Positions 26,762 to 34,984 of a stretch of 64,000 nucleotides of DNA are shown in pieces. Location of the stretch: positions 1,984,001 to 2,048,000 of the forward strand of contig NZ_CP154261.1 in NCBI RefSeq assembly GCF_039511225.1. The letters are read 5' to 3'. A model generated the notes under the pieces. That model was not told the origin of the DNA. It searched no databases and worked only from the letters and a program-made list of their open reading frames with translations. Made by a program: the position numbers and the translations under genes. Position 1 is the stretch's first letter, and each line of letters opens with the position of its first letter. Source of the stretch: Sphingobacterium multivorum (GTDB lineage Bacteria > Bacteroidota > Bacteroidia > Sphingobacteriales > Sphingobacteriaceae).

Positions 26762-28503
26762 AACTTAAAGCAAAGCTGACATTCGGGGTAGGATTTTTAT
26801 TTTTTATGATCTTGCTGCTTGCGATAGTGAGCGGGTATTATGTTTATCGATTAAAAAAAGATACTAACCATATTTTGGTCGACAATTATAATACATTGCA
26901 TTATTCCAGAAATATGCTGTTAGCCTTGGAGGACCTTGATTCGAATGGGAAGAGCATGGCGCTATTTGAAGATAATTTAAGACTCCAGAAGCGAAATGTA
27001 ACCGAGCCTGGAGAACGGGCGGTGACCGAACGTGTAGATCATCACTTTTTGAGTTTAAAGAAAAAGGTGAAAGATGCCACAATTGCTGCTGACCTGCACA
27101 AAGATATATTCCAGTTAATGTATCTTAATATGCAGGCTATTGAACACAAAAATAATATCGCCAATGAAACTGCTGAAAAAGCTATTTTGGCCATCTCCAT
27201 TGTAGGTGCGCTTTCTTTTATGATTGCGTTTGTTTTGCTTGTCAATCTCCCTCTAGCCATTGCTGCTCCAATTGTACAATTAACCGATAGTATTAAACAG
27301 ATTGCTGCTGGGAACTATAAAAGGAGACTTCACTTTAAGCGAAAAGATGAATTTGGAGAAGTGGCGCAGTCGTTCAATACAATGGCTCAAAAGCTCGAGG
27401 AATATGCAGAAAGTAAATTGGGTAAGATCTTGCAGCATAAAAAGAGAATTGAAGCGCTTATCGATAATATGCATGATGCAGTTATAGGGGTAGATGAAGA
27501 AAAAAGAGTGCTTTTTGCAAATGAACCCGCTTGTTTGCTTTTGGGGTTAAAGCACGCCGCATTTGAGGGACGGAAATTAGCGGAAATAGCATCTTCCAAT
27601 GATTTACTTAGTAAACTCCTCGAAATGATTAACTCTTTAAATCAGAAAACTGAGCGTCTGGATTTGGTGCAGATCTTTGCCTACGGAAAAGAAAACTACT
27701 TTGAATTGGAGGTCATTGATATCAATGTCTTACCAACAGGAGAGGAGAGTACGCAGTTTATTGGACAATTTATTTTGTTGAAGAATGTGACAAGTTTTAA
27801 GGAACGTGATGTAGCGAAAACAAATTTCATTGGAACGGTATCTCATGAATTGAAGACACCTATCGCATCAATACGTATGGGGATCCAATTGCTCGAAAAT
27901 AAGCGGATTGGAGAGCTGAATGAAGAACAGAAAGACTTGCTTGAAGGAATTGCTGACGATACAGAGCGGCTCCTGAAAATTACAGGGGAACTTTTGGATA
28001 TTGGGCAGGTGGAGAGCGGTACCATTCAGATGAAGCTGAATCCTGCAGCTATCGGACCGATTATAGATTATGCGCTGTTAGCCAACCGGTCAATGCTTGA
28101 CCAAAAGCAAATTCACATAGCGCTTGAACTGGAGGAGGATCTTCCGATGGTTTTTATTGATAATGAAAAGACGGCATGGGTATTGACGAATTTATTGTCC
28201 AATGCAATTCGTTATTCCGATGAAGGAGGGACAATTTCTCTTGCTGTCAAAAGAATAGGAGCCCGGGTGCTTTTGCGTGTTGAAGATCAAGGACAGGGAA
28301 TTCCCGTACAATATTTAGCTAAGATTTTTGATCGCTATTTCCGAGTTCCAGGGAGTACAAAGGGGGGGACAGGTTTGGGATTGAGCATAAGCAAAGAATT
28401 TATCGAGAGCATGGGGGGAGAGATTGATGTGCAAAGTGTTTTTGGAACTGGAAGTATATTTTTCGTTTACCTTCCTATTGCGTCGCTTAAACAATCCACT
28501 TAG
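26758..28503 (+). CDS. Membrane sensor histidine kinase (HAMP-PAS-HisKA-HATPase)
   Basis: 581-aa kinase that pairs with the regulator upstream. It has a first membrane helix at about residues 8-28, a periplasmic segment to about 145, a second helix at about 146-166, HAMP (about 167-220), a PAS-like domain (about 230-345), phospho-accepting His363 in FIGTVSHELKTPIA, and an ATPase domain with N box NLLSNAIRYSDEG and G boxes VEDQGQGIP and GGTGLGLSIS. The signal sensed is not apparent. The architecture resembles KinB-type kinases paired with NtrC-type regulators. Confidence 0.93.
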   Translation: MKLKAKLTFGVGFLFFMILLLAIVSGYYVYRLKKDTNHILVDNYNTLHYSRNMLLALEDLDSNGKSMALFEDNLRLQKRNVTEPGERAVTERVDHHFLSLKKKVKDATIAADLHKDIFQLMYLNMQAIEHKNNIANETAEKAILAISIVGALSFMIAFVLLVNLPLAIAAPIVQLTDSIKQIAAGNYKRRLHFKRKDEFGEVAQSFNTMAQKLEEYAESKLGKILQHKKRIEALIDNMHDAVIGVDEEKRVLFANEPACLLLGLKHAAFEGRKLAEIASSNDLLSKLLEMINSLNQKTERLDLVQIFAYGKENYFELEVIDINVLPTGEESTQFIGQFILLKNVTSFKERDVAKTNFIGTVSHELKTPIASIRMGIQLLENKRIGELNEEQKDLLEGIADDTERLLKITGELLDIGQVESGTIQMKLNPAAIGPIIDYALLANRSMLDQKQIHIALELEEDLPMVFIDNEKTAWVLTNLLSNAIRYSDEGGTISLAVKRIGARVLLRVEDQGQGIPVQYLAKIFDRYFRVPGSTKGGTGLGLSISKEFIESMGGEIDVQSVFGTGSIFFVYLPIASLKQST

Positions 28504-28539
28504 AAAAAGGAAGAGTCAATGAAACGCTCTTCCTTTTTT
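28504..28539 (+). terminator. Intrinsic terminator after the kinase gene
   Basis: 12-bp stem AAAAAGGAAGAG (28504-28515) with CTCTTCCTTTTT (28527-28538) and a following T, directly after the kinase stop codon. Confidence 0.85.
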
Positions 28540-28558
28540 GCTTAAGAGGGATTGAAAG

Positions 28559-28591
28559 ATCCTGCAGCTTGCTAGGCAGAGGCTGCAGGAT
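28559..28591. other. Perfect 10-bp hairpin between convergent genes
   Basis: ATCCTGCAGC (28559-28568) pairs perfectly with GCTGCAGGAT (28582-28591) over a 13-nt loop. No T-tract follows on either strand, so it is not a classical terminator; it may be an mRNA 3' end structure for the convergent yiaA-like gene. Confidence 0.5.
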
Positions 28592-28600
28592 AGGCACCCG

Positions 28601-29068
28601 CTAAAGTTTTATTTCATTGTCATCGATCAGTTTTGCATCACGTGTGTTTTTTTGGACGGCGATAGCTGAAAAAATACTCAATGAGAAGGACATGGCATAG
28701 AATCCTTTTTCACTTAGGAGCAGATCCGCATTCCATAAGCCTACAGTTAATAGCACGACGGCGGCAATTGTTGCAAACCAACTTAAACCATAATATAACT
28801 CGGTAACTGCTAGTCCTTCTGCTTTATCTCTTACACTTTTTTGAACGGAGATAACGGCAAATAGCGCAAATAGTAAAATTGTAAAATAATACCCTTTTTC
28901 ATTTAATGCCATTGTTGCATTCCATAAGCCTACACAATAGCCAACGGTACCAACCAATAGTGCGGTCCATGAAGCTCCGATAAAGGCGCCTGTTGGTTTA
29001 AAGGGGTTTCTTTTGTCTAGATTTCTTTCAGCTTTTTTTTCTTCAATCATGTTTTTTAGCGGTTCCAT
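28601..29068 (-). CDS. yiaA: YiaA/YiaB-family inner membrane protein
   Basis: 155-aa membrane protein with a tandem duplication of the YiaAB two-helix module. The first repeat spans about residues 25-80 with VGYCVGLWNATMALNEKGYY and the second about 88-142 with LTVGLWNADLLLSEKGFYAM; the paired GLWNA and EKG(Y/F)Y landmarks show the internal repeat. Four transmembrane helices are predicted and the N-terminal tail is charged and cytoplasmic-like. Function is unknown in the family. Single-gene unit on the minus strand. Confidence 0.88.
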   Translation of the reverse strand: MEPLKNMIEEKKAERNLDKRNPFKPTGAFIGASWTALLVGTVGYCVGLWNATMALNEKGYYFTILLFALFAVISVQKSVRDKAEGLAVTELYYGLSWFATIAAVVLLTVGLWNADLLLSEKGFYAMSFSLSIFSAIAVQKNTRDAKLIDDNEIKL

Positions 29069-29209
29069 AATTTTCTTGTTTTAGTTTTAATTTGTTGTTG
29101 TTTTATGATTCAAATATCCATAGGAACTAATTATTTTAAAACTTGATTTTATAGGAATACTGACGATATAATTTTGTTTAATATATTTGTTTAATTCTAA
29201 ATTTAAGCT

Positions 29210-30718
29210 ATGGCAGACGCGATATCAGATTTAATATTACTCCTAAATAAAGATGATATTAAAGATTTTAAGGCCTTTTTGAAACGAAAGAACAAGCGTA
29301 ATGATGTGAAAAATATCAAGCTACTTGAGATTATAGAAACTGATGATATAAATAAGCTGAAAAAGTTATATGACCCCATTAAAAATCGGGATGCTTATCA
29401 CGCATTGAGAAAGAGGCTTCATGATAGTCTATTGTTTTTTCTTTCAAATAAGGTTTTTGAGCGAGACAACAGTGAGGCTCACGAGGCGTTGCGATTATTT
29501 GTTGTGGGTCGTTTTTTGTTGGAAAGTCAGTTCATCAAGATTGGATTTAAATGCCTTCAACGGGCTGAGGAAAAGGCTCTTGTTCTTGAACAGTTTAGCT
29601 TGTTGAATGAAATCTTGCAAATCAGACTACAATATGCCCATTTAGATTTGAGTGTCAATTTGGAATTGCTTATCGATCGTTTTACCGAAAATCAGCAAAA
29701 GTTGCAGCGGGAAGCGAAATTTCAGATAGCCTATGCACTATTACGTTCTGAACTGCAGGCTATTCATTTGAAAGCAAAAATAGTTGATCTCAATAAGTTG
29801 ATTTTGAGCACGCTGAGCAAATATAGGATTTCTTTGGATGATCTTTTATCGTTTAAATCACTCTATCAACTTTTGCATATTGCGAATGAGTATGCCGCAA
29901 TACATCAAAACTATGCACTGGTTCGTTCTTTTTTAAAAACAGCGGACAATTTTTTGATGAAATATGAGGAGCAATCGGCGCACCACCTGTTCTACTATCT
30001 CCATATTTTATATTATCTGGCTAACTTTAATTTAAGAAACGGACTCTTTAACGAAAGTATAGCATATTTAGAGCGCTTGGATAGCGTTTTATCTCAAGGA
30101 AACGCAGTTTTTCGTGCCCAATTCCAGCTGCGGTACCATCTGTTGATGGCATTGAATTTCCATTACCTTGGCGATGGAATAAGAGGTCTTTCCATATTAA
30201 GGGCGGGGATTAAACAAGCCGCAGCAAAATCAAACGAGGTTGATCTTGCAGATCTACAGTTGTGTTTGGTGATGTTCTTAACACAATTTGAAGATAAAAC
30301 AGCATTGGTTGAGCTTCGAAAATTGATTCGAAGAGATTCTTGGTACGAGAAGAAAATGGGTATGTTGTGGACAATTCGGAAGAGTCTGCTCGAAATACTA
30401 ATCCATATACAATTCGATCACATCGATTTGGCAGCCTTGAAATTAAAAAGCTTTATGAGTAGATATAAAAAGTACTTGCTGCGTGTAACAGAAAATAGAG
30501 TGATTGATTTTGTTAAATTGGTGGAGAAATATCTTTTAAATCCTAGCGCTATTCAAGTGAAGTCCTTTCGGGAAGCTGTTGAAGCTCTGGTAAAAAATGA
30601 GGAAAATAAGGATTTGTTTGTTATGGGCTTTCTTGCTTGGCTAAAGGCTCTCGTTATGTCTCAAAATCCGTATCAGGTTTTATTGGGTTTGATCAAAGAA
30701 GATATATACGATAATTAG
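29210..30718 (+). CDS. Hypothetical protein, all-helical, possible TPR-like repeats
   Basis: 502-aa soluble protein with no signal peptide, rich in Leu/Lys/Phe helices (MADAISDLILLLNKDDIKDF at the start). Repeated helix pairs such as the FYYLHILYYLANFNLRNGLF region (about 265-285) suggest an alpha-solenoid. I do not recognise a named family. A box TATATTTG (29182-29189) matching the Bacteroidota -7 consensus sits 20 nt before the ATG. The last 4 nt overlap the end of the convergent L,D-transpeptidase gene. Confidence 0.75.
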   Translation: MADAISDLILLLNKDDIKDFKAFLKRKNKRNDVKNIKLLEIIETDDINKLKKLYDPIKNRDAYHALRKRLHDSLLFFLSNKVFERDNSEAHEALRLFVVGRFLLESQFIKIGFKCLQRAEEKALVLEQFSLLNEILQIRLQYAHLDLSVNLELLIDRFTENQQKLQREAKFQIAYALLRSELQAIHLKAKIVDLNKLILSTLSKYRISLDDLLSFKSLYQLLHIANEYAAIHQNYALVRSFLKTADNFLMKYEEQSAHHLFYYLHILYYLANFNLRNGLFNESIAYLERLDSVLSQGNAVFRAQFQLRYHLLMALNFHYLGDGIRGLSILRAGIKQAAAKSNEVDLADLQLCLVMFLTQFEDKTALVELRKLIRRDSWYEKKMGMLWTIRKSLLEILIHIQFDHIDLAALKLKSFMSRYKKYLLRVTENRVIDFVKLVEKYLLNPSAIQVKSFREAVEALVKNEENKDLFVMGFLAWLKALVMSQNPYQVLLGLIKEDIYDN

Positions 30719-31338
30719 TAATAGATATGTAAGATGATCTGTTTCTTTGAGGAATCAATTAGGTCCTGTAGTCTTTTGTAGAATTCGACGTTTACCATAG
30801 GGCAGCCTTCGCTGAGGCATACTGGATCAACTTGTTCATCGTAGGGCATGCGGTCATATTTGTGTAGAACGATGTCTCTAGCATATGCATTGCTATTGGA
30901 GCTATCTAAGCCATATAATTTATACGCCTTTCCAAATTTCCCATTATACGAGCTGCCGATAGCATAGCTACCTAGCGACGTTGCATGAGAGTTATCCGTG
31001 TTGCTGAATTGCAAATGGTTCTTTTTTCCGGTTTCAGAACCGGATCCATGGGCCACCAGGCCCTGATCAAGAATCCGATCTGTTTTTAGATCGACGACAA
31101 AAAAACGATTTCTTCCCGAGGGTCTTTTCATATCCAAGAGAAAGGATATGTCACTATTGTACTTTTTGTTGTTTGTGATGCGTTTTTTTACTTCCTTTAT
31201 TGCCATCGTATAGCGGAAAGAGTCTGAAGGGGCATTTTCTTCCTTATCAACAACGGCCAAAAGCGTGTTCCTTTGAATGGTTTTGTATGTGATAAGGCCA
31301 ATGCCAAGGATAATAATCAAAAGAATGATTTTATTCAT
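30715..31338 (-). CDS. Murein L,D-transpeptidase catalytic-domain protein
   Basis: 207-aa protein anchored by one N-terminal hydrophobic segment (MNKIILLIIILGIGLITYK). The remainder is an L,D-transpeptidase domain of the PF13645 type: HGSGSETGKKNHLQFSNT (about 99-116), YAIGSSYNGKFG, and the catalytic motif LSEGCPMV with the nucleophile near Cys177. Such enzymes make 3-3 peptidoglycan crosslinks or attach proteins to the wall. It converges with the preceding hypothetical gene with a 4-nt overlap. Confidence 0.88.
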   Translation of the reverse strand: MNKIILLIIILGIGLITYKTIQRNTLLAVVDKEENAPSDSFRYTMAIKEVKKRITNNKKYNSDISFLLDMKRPSGRNRFFVVDLKTDRILDQGLVAHGSGSETGKKNHLQFSNTDNSHATSLGSYAIGSSYNGKFGKAYKLYGLDSSNSNAYARDIVLHKYDRMPYDEQVDPVCLSEGCPMVNVEFYKRLQDLIDSSKKQIILHIYY

Positions 31339-31399
31339 ATAAATAAAGCATAATTCATCAAGTACTTTTGCTAGAACTTATGTCAGTTGTGCAAGAAAC

Positions 31400-32503
31400 C
31401 TATTCTATTTGTTTATAAAATCGTTCGAAGGTTTTCCAGTATTTATCTTTGTAGATGCTATAATCAATTTGAAGAATTTCCCTGTATTGTTCGATTAATC
31501 GATCAATCGTTCGTGAGGCTTTTCGGAATTCTGTACAAGCTAAGTAAATTTCCCTTAGACTATCGGCGGTTTCTCTACCGATGTTAAGAAATCCAATATC
31601 ATTTGGAAGACTGTTCATTAATTCTTCTTCAAATTTATCCATTAAATCGTAGATTTCCTGATCGGGCATACCATTGGTTGCCGTTCCGTCATAGCTAATC
31701 TTTAATGTAACTATCCAGGGGTGAGAAGCTTTTCCATCCCAGTCTAATAAGGTCGTATTTATGATGGCAAATATGGGTAAGTCATTCTCCAGGATGCCCT
31801 CAAAAGCAGTATATGTGTCATCCGATGCCCGGTGTCTAACGTCGGTATATTTTTCCACAAATTCTTTTTCCCGCCAGATCAAATAGTCTTTTAATTTAAA
31901 TAGGGGAATCAGCTCTTCTGTTGCAAGCTCTTTTGAGGTTACATTCAGGTTGTCTATGGCTATGATCGAGTTCAATTCACCGATGTAATTGTCGAGAAAT
32001 ATTTCTATACCATGGGAAATATTGGCTTTGTTATCTTCCGTAAAATCGGGGTGAACAATAACAATATCGACTTCATCCGGATGATATTTATGTTGAATGG
32101 GATAAAAATACATATCCTTGATGTCGAAAGTGAAGCCATACATCGTGATTTTGAATTTTTCCATATCCGCAATAGCGGGTTTTAATGCTGTAAATTTCCA
32201 ATGCGCTAATACTGGAGCAGAAGCGATCAGATGTTCTACGAATGCGATATTTTTAATGGCACCGTCTGGGGTGATCACAAGTTCCGCAGTGTTATTGTCG
32301 TACATTCCCGTTAGGAAATATAGCTCCTTGCGAAGAGCATCGATCTTCGGCGAAAGTTTGCTGAAAAAATGCTGATCAATTTGTTCTCCAGCCTTGACGA
32401 TTTGAAAAAATGCCTGTTCGTTTTTTTTAAACCAATCCCAAAACTCCGTTATACTGTCCTTTTTATTTTCTTTTTTACCAAAAATATTATTCAAAAATCC
32501 CAT
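31400..32503 (-). CDS. DUF695-containing hypothetical protein
   Basis: 367 aa, no signal peptide. The N-terminal half (about 20-200) is an acidic alpha/beta region with no family I can name. The C-terminal part resembles DUF695, with FAIINTTLLDWDGKASHPWI and the following ISYDGTATNGMPDQEIYDLM landmarks (about 240-290). Function unknown. The gene stands alone on the minus strand, with its ATG at 32503, followed downstream by the L,D-transpeptidase (start 31338), 61 nt away. Confidence 0.72.
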   Translation of the reverse strand: MGFLNNIFGKKENKKDSITEFWDWFKKNEQAFFQIVKAGEQIDQHFFSKLSPKIDALRKELYFLTGMYDNNTAELVITPDGAIKNIAFVEHLIASAPVLAHWKFTALKPAIADMEKFKITMYGFTFDIKDMYFYPIQHKYHPDEVDIVIVHPDFTEDNKANISHGIEIFLDNYIGELNSIIAIDNLNVTSKELATEELIPLFKLKDYLIWREKEFVEKYTDVRHRASDDTYTAFEGILENDLPIFAIINTTLLDWDGKASHPWIVTLKISYDGTATNGMPDQEIYDLMDKFEEELMNSLPNDIGFLNIGRETADSLREIYLACTEFRKASRTIDRLIEQYREILQIDYSIYKDKYWKTFERFYKQIE

Positions 32504-32738
32504 AATTAATAGCTGTTTGATTGAATAATCAACGTGCGTATCTGTTACTCAAAGCGTTTTTTATAACCGTAGCGGAGAAAATGATCCGAATGAAACCATC
32601 ATGAATACCTCTGCTCCTAAATTTAATTATATAATTACGATCCGGCAAGGGAATTTAAGTTTAAAAAAAAATGAACAAACAATTGTGTAGGGAGTTTGTT
32701 AGGATTATTGTTGGAATTAATAAATTAAAATTGGTCTT

Positions 32739-33245
32739 ATGAAATTGAGCAAATTAACATTTTGTCTATTGGCAACTACAGTTGCACTTTCCTTCACGGC
32801 CTGCAAATCGGGTTTGTCTGATGATAAGTTGGAAGAAAAGATCGAAAATGCACTTACCGGACGTAAAACAGTCGATGTTGAAGTTGAAAAAGGTAAAGTT
32901 ATCTTAAGTGGTACAGTTGCTTCCGAAGAAGAAAAGCAACAAGTGGAATCGATTGCTAAAACAGCAGGTGATAAAGACGTCAAGTCTATTCAAAACAATA
33001 TTATCGTTAGCGCACCAGTGTCTTCAACGCCAGCTCCTATTGAGGTGTCCAATAATGATGCGGTACTTGGCGCAGCAGTGAATACGTTTATGAAGGATTT
33101 TCCTACAGTACAGGCCAGTGTAAAGGACGGTGTGATCGCAGTTACAGGTACTTTGGAGCAAGCTAAGATAATTACTTTAAAACAAGGTTTGGATAACTTA
33201 AATCCCAAAAAAGTAGATTTAAGCGGTATTGTTGTCAAAAAATAA
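32739..33245 (+). CDS. BON-domain lipoprotein
   Basis: 168-aa lipoprotein with signal MKLSKLTFCLLATTVALSFT and lipobox Cys22 (FTAC). It has two BON repeats: about 28-92, with VDVEVEKGKVILSGTVASEE, and about 105-166, with VQASVKDGVIAVTGTLEQ. BON modules bind membranes or peptidoglycan and are common in osmotic-stress proteins such as OsmY. The downstream gene starts 13 nt later and also carries a BON-like half, so the two probably form one functional unit. Confidence 0.86.
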   Translation: MKLSKLTFCLLATTVALSFTACKSGLSDDKLEEKIENALTGRKTVDVEVEKGKVILSGTVASEEEKQQVESIAKTAGDKDVKSIQNNIIVSAPVSSTPAPIEVSNNDAVLGAAVNTFMKDFPTVQASVKDGVIAVTGTLEQAKIITLKQGLDNLNPKKVDLSGIVVKK

Positions 33246-33257
33246 ACTAGTGAAATT

Positions 33258-33677
33258 ATGTCATTGCAGGAAAAATATAAGGTTCTTTTAGATACGGCAC
33301 AGTCTTCAGGTGTAAATGACTTGAACTATGCCGAAATGGATGGCGTATTACAAATTCGTGGTACCGCACCAACAGCAGATGTCAAAAATAAGCTCTGGGA
33401 AATCTACGGTAATATAGATCCTAATTTCCAAACCGGAGATGTGGTCTTAAATGTAGATGTGGCTACAGAAGTGCCCGGAAGCCAGGTGAAAGTTATAACA
33501 GAAAATAGCAATTTGAACATTCGAAAAGGTCCTGGTACAGACCAGCCTATCGTGGGAAAAGCAGCTAAAGGTGAAATCATTACGTTAATTAGTAAGGCTA
33601 ATGATCAATGGTGGTTGGTCAGAACCAAAGATAATGAAGAAGGGTATTGTTATGCACAATATTTAGAGTCTGTTTAG
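33258..33677 (+). CDS. BON-like plus bacterial SH3 domain protein
   Basis: 139 aa. Residues about 5-72 resemble a BON-like fold (AEMDGVLQIRGTAPTADVKN), and residues about 78-139 are a bacterial SH3 domain (NSNLNIRKGPGTDQPIVGKA, ending DNEEGYCYAQYLESV). No signal peptide is visible, which is odd because SH3b domains usually work at the cell wall. It is 13 nt downstream of the BON lipoprotein, in the same transcript, and followed by a terminator. Confidence 0.82.
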   Translation: MSLQEKYKVLLDTAQSSGVNDLNYAEMDGVLQIRGTAPTADVKNKLWEIYGNIDPNFQTGDVVLNVDVATEVPGSQVKVITENSNLNIRKGPGTDQPIVGKAAKGEIITLISKANDQWWLVRTKDNEEGYCYAQYLESV

Positions 33678-33724
33678 TTCTCGAATGTTATTCATACGAT
33701 TGGTACAAGTACCAATTGGCTTTG

Positions 33725-33763
33725 AAAAAAGGGGAGTTGTTTATCAATAACTCCCCTTTTTTT
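33725..33763 (+). terminator. Intrinsic terminator after the BON genes
   Basis: AAAAAAGGGGAGTT (33725-33738) pairs with AACTCCCCTTTTTT (33749-33762) and runs into a T-tract, ending the two-gene BON transcript. Confidence 0.88.
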
Positions 33764-33905
33764 ATTTCACGATTAAGCTTGTCTGTTCTGCAATATGAAG
33801 GTACTACAGCATCTATCGTATTGGGGAATTGTTTGGAAAATCAACTGTACTTTAATTTTTGGTGTAATAATTGTATTACTATGATTGCAACAATTTTATT
33901 ACATT

Positions 33906-34745
33906 ATGTCGAAATCACGTTTTATCCTATTATTATGCTTGTGTTTAGCTGTTCAGTTGGGAGTTGCACAAGAGTATGTTCGATTAGATAAAGATAGCTA
34001 TGAGCTTCATCTATCAGAACATCCAAAGGATACGATAAGGATACTTGAAAAAGGTAAAGAAACGAAATTGAAACCTGGTAAATATATTCTGCAAAGGAAT
34101 CAATTTTTGGGACTTTCCAATGCATTTATTACCATTAATCAGGATGGCATTGTCGACGGTGATTTTAAAATTGAAAGAGATGGGCGGCAAGGTGATGTTA
34201 TTGTACGGCATGGTGTGCTGGAGCAAATGAATGTTAAATCTGCTGCCTTGCCAGACTTTCAATACAACATAACGGATAGTTCGAGTGTGCAGCGTAATTT
34301 TAAGAACGGGAAAATCAGTCAGGAAAAAACAGTATTCTATCGAGGTGCAAATAGTGGTAAAAAAGTAACAAAAGTCTTCTTTGATAATTATTATACGGTG
34401 GAAAATGATTTTGACCATACCAGAGCTGCCTATCGTTTAGACAATACGTTAATGTACCACGCCAAATTGAATTGTGGAGGGCAGGTACAGGAATCAAAGT
34501 CATTTGATGCTAACGGTCAATTACTAAAACATACCTACCGAAAAGCTAAAATTGATTACACGGATCTGTATCAGAATAATAATCTCGTGGAGCGGACATA
34601 TAACCTTAATAATTGCTTTTACCAGGAGTATTTTAAGAATTCATTACTAGTGCAAAAGGTTGTAGAGAAAAAGGATAAAGGGAATACAGAAAAGTATGTT
34701 TACAATGGAGCAGGAAAACTGATAAACAAAAATACTGGCGGATAA
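33906..34745 (+). CDS. Secreted hypothetical protein
   Basis: 279 aa with signal peptide MSKSRFILLLCLCLAVQLGV (cleavage near VAQ). The mature part is beta-rich with repeated short strands such as DSSSVQRNFKNGKISQEKTV and SKSFDANGQLLKHTYRKAK, reminiscent of the repeat strands in YwqK/MORN-like proteins, but too weak to name a family. The frame is open seven codons further upstream (33885); the ATG at 33906 gives the better signal peptide. Stands alone between two terminator-bounded units. Confidence 0.72.
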   Translation: MSKSRFILLLCLCLAVQLGVAQEYVRLDKDSYELHLSEHPKDTIRILEKGKETKLKPGKYILQRNQFLGLSNAFITINQDGIVDGDFKIERDGRQGDVIVRHGVLEQMNVKSAALPDFQYNITDSSSVQRNFKNGKISQEKTVFYRGANSGKKVTKVFFDNYYTVENDFDHTRAAYRLDNTLMYHAKLNCGGQVQESKSFDANGQLLKHTYRKAKIDYTDLYQNNNLVERTYNLNNCFYQEYFKNSLLVQKVVEKKDKGNTEKYVYNGAGKLINKNTGG

Positions 34746-34785
34746 TTTAAAAATGTATAGCCAAGCAAGTGTGGATGCGAATATT

Positions 34786-34816
34786 TTTGCATTTTTAAAA
34801 TATAGCGCTACCTTTG
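34786..34816 (+). promoter_or_regulatory. Promoter of the tyrS leader: exact TTTG-N19-TAnnTTTG
   Basis: TTTG at 34786-34789, a spacer of exactly 19 nt, and TACCTTTG at 34809-34816: a full match to the Bacteroidota housekeeping consensus. The expected start of transcription is about 34820-34823, immediately before the leader-peptide ORF. Confidence 0.8.
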
Positions 34817-34832
34817 TCAAACAATGAAGAAA

Positions 34833-34910
34833 ATGAACAACATATTACGTCTTCCATTTTTCTTTAATTATTATCGCCCGATAATCGTTCGGGACCCCTA
34901 TGCCTATTAA
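34833..34910 (+). CDS. Tyrosine-rich attenuator leader peptide for tyrS
   Basis: A 25-codon ORF, MNNILRLPFFFNYY followed by RPIIVRDPYAY and TAA (34908-34910). It contains four Tyr codons, two of them adjacent at 34869-34874, and three consecutive Phe codons before them. An in-frame ATG at 34824 would add MKK, but lies almost at the predicted transcription start, so 34833 is preferred. The ORF ends 30 nt before the terminator hairpin and 74 nt before tyrS. Composition, position and RNA structures all point to a leader peptide used to sense Tyr-tRNA; no protein function is expected. Confidence 0.75.
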   Translation: MNNILRLPFFFNYYRPIIVRDPYAY

Positions 34911-34971
34911 ATTAAGAAATTCAATTATTATTTATAGCTAAGCCCGAACGTTACGTTCGGGCTTTTTTTAT
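34877..34971 (+). promoter_or_regulatory. Transcription attenuator of tyrS (mutually exclusive hairpins)
   Basis: Segment 1 CCCGA (34877-34881) can pair with TCGGG (34889-34893). The larger segment 2 CGTTCGGG (34886-34893) is perfectly complementary to segment 3 CCCGAACG (34943-34950). Segment 3 also pairs with segment 4 CGTTCGGG (34954-34961) in the terminator, an 11-bp stem AAGCCCGAACG / CGTTCGGGCTT with loop TTA (34940-34964) and a T-run to 34971. A ribosome stalled on the Tyr pair at 34869-34874 would cover up to about 34882-34885, masking segment 1 but leaving segment 2 free to pair with 3 and block the terminator. Confidence 0.75.
34940..34971 (+). terminator. Intrinsic terminator of the tyrS attenuator
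   Basis: Perfect 11-bp G/C-rich stem with a 3-nt loop and a run of Ts, located 14 nt upstream of the tyrS start codon. It would stop most transcription unless the antiterminator forms. Confidence 0.88.
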
Positions 34972-34984
34972 TTTATATCACACC

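Noticed and set aside
34833..34984. T-box riboswitch before tyrS
   Set aside because: There is no T-box consensus or specifier-loop layout; the Tyr-rich ORF with complementary segments fits leader-peptide attenuation.
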